Of a stretch of 64,000 bases of DNA, positions 59,301 to 64,000 are shown one piece after another. This DNA comes from Gloeobacter violaceus PCC 7421. Its GTDB lineage: Bacteria; Cyanobacteriota; Cyanobacteriia; Gloeobacterales; Gloeobacteraceae. Position 1 is the first letter of the stretch. Each line of letters starts with the position of its first letter. The stretch covers positions 4,526,001-4,590,000 of the forward strand of contig NC_005125.1 in assembly GCF_000011385.1 (NCBI RefSeq). The letters run 5' to 3'. The notes below the pieces were generated by a model. It saw nothing but the letters and a program-made list of their open reading frames with translations, did no database searches and was not told where the DNA came from. Both the position numbers and the translations under genes were made by a program.

Positions 59301-59883
59301 CCGGGGCCTGCTCGTCGCCTGCAAAGACAATCAACTCGGCCAGCAGATCCGCAAGCGGTGGCGCGTTGCGCAGCGAGCGCCAGATGAGCCGCTCGAAGTG
59401 TGCCTCGCTTTGGCGGGCGAGTTTAACGGCGAGGGCGGTCTTGCCGATGCCGCCCATCCCCAAAACGGCCACCAGCCGGCAGCGCTCCTCGACCAGCCAG
59501 TTCTCCAGAATCGCCAATTCGCCGCCCCGGCCGTGGAACAGCGACACATCGACCGCCTCGCCCCAGTCGCGACGCACCTCGCGCGGCGGCTGGGACGATG
59601 CTGCTCCGGCTTCCGGCCGCGCATAATCGTCGCTTTCCAGTTCCAGGCCAAAAGCGATGAAAAAGCGCAACAGGGTCTGTTTATCCACGCCTTCCTCGGC
59701 CTTGAGCACCTTGGCAACGGTGTTGGGGTCAAAGCCGGTGCGCTCGCTGAGATCTTCGAGGGTCAAGCGCTCCCCGGCATTCTCGCGCTCTTCAGTCCGG
59801 CAGCGCGCCTCGTGCAGGCGCTGCCAGCCCTGGGAAGTCAGCCGGTACCCACGCCTGCGTCTTGCCTTGGGAGTATCGCTCAT
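56329..59883 (-). CDS. HTH-NB-ARC-WD40 STAND protein with 14 WD40 repeats
   Basis: 1184 residues. A helix-turn-helix near residues 30-75 (LEDLSERTGFDPNTVAKVLK) is followed by an NB-ARC ATPase: LVAVLGMGGIGKTALAVKLA near 140, CLLVLDNAESLL near 217 and CLVLTSREKP near 258. Helical linkers lead to 14 WD40 repeats from about 565 to 1150, enough for two seven-bladed propellers. The C-terminus is YEGTDLTGATGLSDAQKAVL. STAND proteins are switches activated by ligand binding to the repeats, and many act in phage defence (family knowledge). No TIR, protease or nuclease effector is fused, so output could be through the HTH. Repeats 3 and 4 are nearly identical at DNA level. Confidence 0.9.
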   Translation of the reverse strand: MSDTPKARRRRGYRLTSQGWQRLHEARCRTEERENAGERLTLEDLSERTGFDPNTVAKVLKAEEGVDKQTLLRFFIAFGLELESDDYARPEAGAASSQPPREVRRDWGEAVDVSLFHGRGGELAILENWLVEERCRLVAVLGMGGIGKTALAVKLARQSEAHFERLIWRSLRNAPPLADLLAELIVFAGDEQAPALPTGIEGRILRLLECLRRNRCLLVLDNAESLLRGGEQAGTYREGCEGYGELLRRVGEVPHASCLVLTSREKPAEVAALEGSSLPVRSLRLGGLQESEGEVILQAKGLRGGADERRKLVECYRGNPLALMIISTSIRELFDGQIREFLAQDTAVFNGIANLLQQQFDRLTEAEKQLMYWLAIHREPVVATQLRENVVPAVSAPKILEALESLLRRSLIERGTTGYSQQPVVMEYTTEHFVERICDEVHKGTIGLFRSHALLLAQAKDYIRAAQSRLILKPVIDELLVRLGSQAHLEQRLAAVLAQQRDEAPLQPGYVGGNTLNMLATLQTELRHWDFSHLAVWQAYLQEVNLYGVNFSHTDLARCVFAQNFGGVFSVAFSPDGEQIAVGDDNSEIRLWRAADGQQQLSCQGHTDWVCAVAFAPNGQTFASASQDGTVKLWDARIGQCLATLRGHIGWVRSAAFAPDGSLLASAGQDSTVKLWDAATGRCLATLQGHTGVVHSVAFAPDGSLLASAGQDSTVKLWDAATGRCLATLQGHTEPIRSVVFSPDGHRLASASHDRTVKLWNPATGRCLATLAGHGDWVSAVAFAPDGRSLATGSLDRTVRLWETITGQCLKTLQEHTDQVFSIAFHPQGHTLASGSPTQTVKLWDTESGQCLRTLQGKTVTVLAVAFSPHGQTLVSGSDDRLVRLWDVRTGECTRVLRGHLRGVTTVAVAPDGRTLASAGADLSVKIWDALSGQCLRTLREHTGSIRSVAFAPDGRLLASGSQDGTAKLWDPGTGRCVATLRGHTSWIRSVAFAPDGGLLASGSQDGTARIWDTRTGECLQILAGHTYLICSVAFSLDGQLLASGSQDQTIRLWEVQTGACLRTLTEKTGMVFSLAFSPDGQILASGSNDMTVKLWQVGTGRCVKTLGPHTSLVVSIAYAPDGSTLASASLDETIRLFDPATGACLRRFTVERTYEGTDLTGATGLSDAQKAVLIALGAVERIL
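57686..57918. repeat. Near-identical 126-bp tandem repeat inside the WD40 gene
   Basis: Bases 57686-57792 and 57812-57918 match over 107 positions with one difference (CCGGCGC against CCAGCGC), offset by exactly 126 bases, one WD40 unit. The other repeats are far more diverged, so this duplication is recent or has been homogenised by gene conversion. Confidence 0.85.
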
Positions 59884-60184
59884 CGGCGTCGCTCGCGTGA
59901 ATTTCGATAACCTCGGGTCGGCGGGCTTTTCGGAAGATAAGGAACTATCCGGATTTTAAGGGGATTTCAGCCGCGGGCTTCAAGAGTTGTCACGGACGGC
60001 AGAGCAGCCCACCGTGTATGGCCGACGACCCGCTGCCCAACAAGTGCTTATCGACCTAATTGTCCCTGGATTGGCGCAGTGCGGCTATTTAGTCTGGTTA
60101 CAGCAGCGGAGAGATGAAGGGTCCGAATACACCCCGACGCTCCAACCAAAATTTCCGCTCCGACATTCACAAGGAGATACGCAC
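59884..60184. other. 301-bp gap upstream of the STAND gene
   Basis: The gap holds the divergent promoters of the STAND protein and the 39-residue membrane protein. No consensus -35/-10 pair, clear palindrome or RNA gene was found. Coding potential is weak apart from the frame leading into the small gene at 60185. Confidence 0.4.
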
Positions 60185-60304
60185 ATGCAGCCGACACATT
60201 CGCGCAGAATCGGGCGCATTGACGCGCTTAAAACCGCCCTGGGGACACTGTACTTCGTGGCCATGGTCGCCGCTCCGGTCCTTCCGGCTTTGGGGTGGAT
60301 CTGA
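60185..60304 (+). CDS. 39-residue single-span membrane protein
   Basis: A short frame starting MQPTHSRRIGRIDALKTALG, with a basic N-terminus and one hydrophobic helix (LYFVAMVAAPVLPALGWI). AAGGAG at 60171-60176 sits eight bases before the ATG, which is strong support for a real gene. It could be a small toxin-like peptide or an accessory membrane subunit. It lies between the STAND gene and the Rpn nuclease, pointing away from the former. No family is recognised. Confidence 0.55.
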   Translation: MQPTHSRRIGRIDALKTALGTLYFVAMVAAPVLPALGWI

Positions 60305-60344
60305 GAGCAGAGATTTGAGTATTTACCCCTGCCACAGGCGGAAA

Positions 60345-61226
60345 CTACAATCTGCGGCAAAAGTCACCAATGCTGCCGGCGTCGAGCACCGCGTCCGCCA
60401 GTTGCTCAAGCTGAGCAAGATCCGCAATGGCTTGCACCTGCTGCACCAGCGTGTCCGGCAGAGGACCGAACTTGCGACCCAGTTGCCGCAGCAGTAGGCG
60501 GCGCTCACCTTCAAGCTGTCCCTCGGCCCATCCCTCGGCCCATCCCTCGGCCCGTCCCTCGGCCCGTCCTTCGGATTGACCTGCCTTTCGTCCTTCCTGC
60601 AGGATTTGCTGAAATATCACCGACTCGCGCATCATACCCTCCGGAAAAATTTGAGCGAGCAACCCCGCATCGAACTTCAAACCAGCCAGGATGGTGGCAA
60701 ACGTTGCGATGTCTCGCCGCTGCACCGGCTCCTCTATCGTACCGAGTTGCCGTGCGACCCGGCCGAGCAGTTCCTCGGCCGATGGCGCCCTGGCCAAAGT
60801 GGCCAGCGGCAACAAAGCCCGATCCGCGAGCAGGGGTTCCGGGTCTTCCTCCCAAAGGCGCACGACCCGGTAGCGGTGCAAAGTATTCTCCGAGCGGTAC
60901 TCCTGCTCGATCGTTGCGCCGCCGGCCGGTTCGCGCAGCAAAACCAGCACCTGATCGATCGGCTGGCGGTGGCGCCGGGACAGCCGCACAAAGTAATCGA
61001 GCATGCGCAACGGCAGGGGCGGATCGGAATCGTATTTTGTCTGAAATTCGATATGCAAAATGCTACCCTCGGCGGCCAGAAAAGATACCGAGTCGGCCCG
61101 AATGGGCTCGATACTCAACTCGGTTTTCAAGACACTGGCCGTGGAAACAGGACGGCGAAGCAGCCAGGTGGCAAAGGCGATTGGCGCCAGCTCGGCCAGC
61201 AGCTTGCAGAGGTTGTCGTAAGCCAT
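60345..61226 (-). CDS. Rpn-family nuclease / putative transposase with DUF4351-like end
   Basis: 293 residues. The PD-(D/E)XK-like core reads SVSFLAAEGSILHIEFQTKY near residue 50, with PLRMLDYFVRLSRRH. A variable tract SEGRAEGRAEGWAEGWAEGQ near residue 225 is encoded by imperfect 12-base units. The end, LRQLGRKFGPLPDTLVQQVQ then LEQLADAVLDAG, resembles the DUF4351 domain. Rpn proteins are recombination-promoting DNases, often variable in copy number in cyanobacteria. A second, degraded copy of this C-terminus is at 31689-31871. Confidence 0.85.
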   Translation of the reverse strand: MAYDNLCKLLAELAPIAFATWLLRRPVSTASVLKTELSIEPIRADSVSFLAAEGSILHIEFQTKYDSDPPLPLRMLDYFVRLSRRHRQPIDQVLVLLREPAGGATIEQEYRSENTLHRYRVVRLWEEDPEPLLADRALLPLATLARAPSAEELLGRVARQLGTIEEPVQRRDIATFATILAGLKFDAGLLAQIFPEGMMRESVIFQQILQEGRKAGQSEGRAEGRAEGWAEGWAEGQLEGERRLLLRQLGRKFGPLPDTLVQQVQAIADLAQLEQLADAVLDAGSIGDFCRRL

Positions 61227-61383
61227 GGGTATTGCTCGGCTGAAGGCGATTGATGGGGAGCCATTCGGCCTTCCATCTTGGTAAGGAATATGCCATGACC
61301 ATTTCCAGCGGAACCACTCTGCGCGATTGCCCGCACGTTTTCATAACTGCCGCACAGCGCAGATGAGGCGATTGCTCGGTGCA

Positions 61384-61842
61384 TTAGCGCAGCAGGCTGT
61401 CTCCGTCATTCAGCCATTGTTGTCTCAACGTGTCAGGCAGGTGGTGCAACAGCCTATCGGCCAGCCGTATGCGGTCTCTATCGCCCAGCAAAAAGAGTGG
61501 AAAGCTGATCTTATCTCCGTTGCGGGAGTGCAAGACCAGACGTACCCGCCTGAAGCCGGGCACGGCATCGACCCGAACCGTCTCCAGGTCTGTCCACCGG
61601 CAATGCAGCACCAGTGGTCCCAAACGGCGCGTAAGACCGCCATCGCCGATGCGCAGTTCGAATCCCAGAAACACCGAAAGCACCCAGACGGCGGCCAGAG
61701 CGCTACCGAGGCGCACAGGCCAGGGCATCACCTCACCCGGCCCCAGGATACTGCCCAGCAAAACAAGACATGCCGCTACCGAGGCTGCTTTCACCCACCC
61801 ACCGCCAAAGCGAATCCGGACCTGCGGCTCTGTCAACCACAA
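61384..61842 (-). CDS. Small membrane protein, PH-like cytoplasmic part
   Basis: 152 residues from a TTG. Two hydrophobic segments (VKAASVAACLVLLGSILG and VRLGSALAAVWVLSVFLG) are followed by a beta-rich domain: FELRIGDGGLTRRLGPLVLH, VDAVPGFRRVRLVLHSRNGD, then ISFPLFLLGDRDRIRLADRL. This arrangement resembles bacterial PH-domain membrane proteins. The family is not certain and the start is weakly supported. Confidence 0.55.
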   Translation of the reverse strand: MWLTEPQVRIRFGGGWVKAASVAACLVLLGSILGPGEVMPWPVRLGSALAAVWVLSVFLGFELRIGDGGLTRRLGPLVLHCRWTDLETVRVDAVPGFRRVRLVLHSRNGDKISFPLFLLGDRDRIRLADRLLHHLPDTLRQQWLNDGDSLLR

Positions 61843-61894
61843 ATCCTCGCAGGTACACCCTGTGTCGGAGCGAGCCCCACCCGGCGGCCTAGGC

Positions 61895-62098
61895 CTAGGA
61901 TGCCTTGGAGCCTGCGACCTGGTTGAGCTGCCCCTCGGCTGCCTGCTGGAGTTGTTGCCAGAGCCGCAGGTCGCAAATTTTGATCTGATGCTCGGTGAGC
62001 ACCTGGGTCATCACCTGCGGCAAAGCCTTCGCAGCATCGGTCCGCTGCTCGTAGCAGTCGGCAATTTCCTTGGCCAAAGGCTTCATCCAGCCGTCCAT
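61895..62098 (-). CDS. Small hypothetical protein
   Basis: 67 residues beginning MDGWMKPLAKEIADCYEQRT and ending GQLNQVAGSKAS. It is helical with Gln-rich stretches. The ATG at 62098 has only a weak ribosome-binding site (GGGG). The stop sits inside a 12-bp palindrome CCTAGGCCTAGG at 61888-61899. No family is recognised; coding status is moderate because the length is small but composition is protein-like. Confidence 0.45.
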   Translation of the reverse strand: MDGWMKPLAKEIADCYEQRTDAAKALPQVMTQVLTEHQIKICDLRLWQQLQQAAEGQLNQVAGSKAS

Positions 62099-62144
62099 GT
62101 TTAACCCCTTGCTCTATCTGCGATATCCTTTGATTCCATTCTGT

Positions 62145-62185
62145 TTACCAATTTTGCGCCTGTCCAGTACAAATACTTACCAATT
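62145..62185. promoter_or_regulatory. TTACCAATT direct repeat upstream of the SDR gene
   Basis: TTACCAATT occurs at 62145-62153 and 62177-62185, 32 bases apart, about three helical turns, in the 136-bp divergent gap before the SDR start. This spacing suits a dimeric or cooperative regulator. No -10 sequence could be fixed with certainty. Confidence 0.35.
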
Positions 62186-62234
62186 GTCGCCATTTCAGGA
62201 ACAATCGATAAGCAGCGACAAGCGAGGAGATCCG

Positions 62235-62930
62235 ATGCAGGGAAGGCACGTATTGCTCACCGGCGGCACGGGCGGTTTGGGTCTGGGGGTGACCCCGGCG
62301 GTGCTGGCACGGGGGGCGCATTTGACGATCCCGTTTATCGCGCAGCGGGAAGTCGAGCGCCTCAAAAGCCGCCTCTGCCCGGCGGATCTGAGCCGCGTGC
62401 GCTTTGTGGAGGCGAACCTGGCCGAGGAGGCGAGTGTCGAGGGATTGTTGGCTGCGCTGGAGCGGGTCGACGTGCTTATCCATCTAGTGGGAGGGTTCAA
62501 CATGGGACCGACCCACCAGTACACCTACGCCGACTGGAAGCGCGACATCGAGTTGAATCTGGATACGACGTTTTTATTGTGTAAGCACTGCCTGGGGCGG
62601 ATGCTGGCCACGGGCTACGGACGGATCGTCACGGTCGGTTCGCGCGGTGCGCTGGAGCCTGCCGGGCAACTGGCCGCCTATTCGGCGGCAAAAGCCGGGG
62701 TGGTGGCGCTCACCAAGGCGATCGCCGCCGAGACCAAAGGCACCGGGATCACCGCCAATGTCGTGCTGCCGAGCGTCATCGACACCCCCGGCAACCGGGC
62801 GGCGATGGGTGCGGAAAATGCCGACAAGTGGGTTAAACCCGAGTCGCTCGCCGAGGTGATTTGTTTTCTCGCTTCGGAGGCGGCCCGCGATGTGCGCGGG
62901 GCGGCGGTGCCGGTTTACGGCAGCGTCTAG
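62235..62930 (+). CDS. Short-chain dehydrogenase/reductase
   Basis: 231 residues from ATG 62235, with GAGGAGA eight bases upstream. The cofactor motif is [20 protein letters not shown]. Further motifs are [14 protein letters not shown], the catalytic Ser region [10 protein letters not shown], and Tyr/Lys in [11 protein letters not shown] near residue 154. VYGSV at the end is short, so the protein lacks the usual C-terminal extension. It is a classical SDR of unknown substrate. Its stop overlaps the convergent WD40 gene by three bases (CTAG). The frame is open upstream but lacks homology. Confidence 0.88.
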   Translation: MQGRHVLLTGGTGGLGLGVTPAVLARGAHLTIPFIAQREVERLKSRLCPADLSRVRFVEANLAEEASVEGLLAALERVDVLIHLVGGFNMGPTHQYTYADWKRDIELNLDTTFLLCKHCLGRMLATGYGRIVTVGSRGALEPAGQLAAYSAAKAGVVALTKAIAAETKGTGITANVVLPSVIDTPGNRAAMGAENADKWVKPESLAEVICFLASEAARDVRGAAVPVYGSV

Positions 62931-64000
62931 CCTGCCGCCTCCACCGCCCCCAAAGCCTGGAGCATCGACTTTTGGGCGTCGGTCAGACCCGTCACCCCGG
63001 TGATGTCCATGCCCTCGTAGAGCCGGTCGGCGCGCAGCAATTCGAGGGGTTTGCCGGTGTGACTGTCCCACAGCCGGATCGTTTCGTCCTGGCTGCCGCT
63101 GATGACGGTGCGGCCGTCGGGGCTAAAAGCCACCGACCACACCTGACTGGTATGCCCGGTGAGCGTCCGCAGGCACTCGCCGGTGGCCGCGTCCCAGAGT
63201 CTGACCGTCTGGTCGTGGCTGCTGCTGACGACCGTCCGGCTGTCGGGGCTAAAAGCCACCGACCACACTTGACTGGTGTGCCCGGTGAGTGTCCGCAGGC
63301 ACTCGCCGGTAGCCGTGTCCCAGAGCCAGACGGCGTAGTTGCCGCTGCCGCCTGCGAGGATGCGGCCATCCGGGCTGAAGGCGACCGACCACACCTGGCT
63401 GCTGTCGACTTTGAGCGTATGCAGGCATTCGCCGGTAGCGGCATTCCAGACCCGAACGGTCTGATCGAAGCTGCCGCTGGCCACCGTTCGGCCGTCGGGG
63501 CTAAAAGCCACCGACCACACCCAACTGCTGTGGCCAGTCAGGGTGCGCAGGCACTGACCGGAGGAAACCTCCCACAATTTCACCGTCTGGTCGTGGCTGC
63601 CGCTGGCCAGGGTGCGGCCGTCGGGGCTGAAGGCCACCGAACGCACCCAGTTGTTGTGGCCCGAGAGGGTGCGCAGGCACTGGCCGGTGGCCGCATCCCA
63701 GAGTTTGATGGTCTGATCGAAGCTGCCGCTGGCCAGGGTGCGGCCGTCGGGGCTGAAGGCCACCGACCACACCCAACTGCCGTGACCGGTGAGGGTGCGC
63801 ACACAACGACCCGAGGGTACATCCCAAATCCGCACGGTGCGATCGAGGCTGCCGCTGGCTAGGGTTTGGCCGTCCGGGGCAAAGGCCACCGACCAGATCC
63901 AGCCGGCGTTGCCCTGCAGCGTGCGCAGGCACTGGCCGGTGGCCGCATCCCAGATCCGCACGGTTTGATCGAGGCTGCCGCTCGCTAGCGTCTGGCCGTC
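62927..64000 (-). CDS. WD40 repeat protein, 5' end beyond window
   Basis: The frame is open to the right edge, giving 357 C-terminal residues with at least eight WD40 repeats of the form [40 protein letters not shown]. It ends [20 protein letters not shown], closely matching the tail of the STAND protein at 56329-59883. It is therefore probably the propeller end of a second NB-ARC/STAND protein, but the ATPase domain is not in the window. Repeats are highly similar to one another, a sign of recent expansion or gene conversion. Confidence 0.85.
   Translation of the reverse strand, partial: DGQTLASGSLDQTVRIWDAATGQCLRTLQGNAGWIWSVAFAPDGQTLASGSLDRTVRIWDVPSGRCVRTLTGHGSWVWSVAFSPDGRTLASGSFDQTIKLWDAATGQCLRTLSGHNNWVRSVAFSPDGRTLASGSHDQTVKLWEVSSGQCLRTLTGHSSWVWSVAFSPDGRTVASGSFDQTVRVWNAATGECLHTLKVDSSQVWSVAFSPDGRILAGGSGNYAVWLWDTATGECLRTLTGHTSQVWSVAFSPDSRTVVSSSHDQTVRLWDAATGECLRTLTGHTSQVWSVAFSPDGRTVISGSQDETIRLWDSHTGKPLELLRADRLYEGMDITGVTGLTDAQKSMLQALGAVEAAG

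Noticed and set aside
1-64000. Highly iterated palindrome GCGATCGC (HIP1)
   Set aside because: I noticed only occasional copies (for example near 22085 and 53312), roughly what chance would give in GC-rich DNA, so no enrichment is claimed.

Overview
The window looks like chromosomal DNA of a cyanobacterium, most probably Gloeobacter or a close relative (inference; nothing was searched). The cyanobacterial signs are a cyanophycin synthetase, an ATP synthase gamma subunit with the photosynthetic-type insertion, a DUF1830 protein, a DUF2930/CCB-type cofactor-assembly protein and an NB-ARC/WD40 STAND protein. Base composition is GC-rich, except in a few AT-richer accessory patches. I did not see the GCGATCGC repeat that is abundant in many other cyanobacteria enriched here, which also suits Gloeobacter.

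Positions 1-19960 form a surface-polysaccharide locus. It holds at least six glycosyltransferases, including three paralogous GT4+GT2-like fusions, several SAM methyltransferases (one fused to a Trm112-like tail, one an FkbM domain fused to a glycosyltransferase) and a Wzc-type chain-length regulator/BY-kinase. Four of these enzymes, of two unrelated folds, end in the same basic aromatic tail (SSKFWKLR...W..LK..L).

Positions 20022-31657 are mostly housekeeping: a small predicted DNA-binding protein, a CCB-like gene, hisF, atpC, DUF1830, rimO, a small membrane protein under an operator-embedded promoter, a two-domain CobO/BtuR-type ATPase, a HEAT-repeat protein, a transglutaminase-like protein and an SMR transporter. 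An IS1182-type element sits between the transglutaminase and HEAT genes. Positions 31689-37712 hold an Rpn-family gene remnant, purU, a Uma2 pseudogene, cphA, sodB and bioB.

Positions 37753-49791 are a patchwork of core and accessory genes. An AT-rich pair encodes a GTPase-like protein and a membrane protein. After PRC-barrel, Nudix, DUF423 and glutamine amidotransferase genes comes a probable CRISPR-associated remnant: a CARF-like protein and a RAMP-like protein, both cut by one IS3-type insertion. An AbiEi/AbiEii pair with two palindromes upstream, small orphan ORFs, msrB, a SOUL-family gene and a VapBC pair follow.

Positions 49895-64000 hold an acyltransferase, a GST, two SDR enzymes, a DUF155 protein and a Gfo/Idh/MocA oxidoreductase. 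They also carry a 1184-residue HTH-NB-ARC-WD40 STAND protein with 14 WD40 repeats, an Rpn-family nuclease and the 3' end of a second WD40 protein with a related C-terminal tail. The best candidates for under-described biology are the shared SSKFWKLR tail, the GTPase/membrane pair, the split CARF/RAMP locus and the double-operator promoter near 25590.
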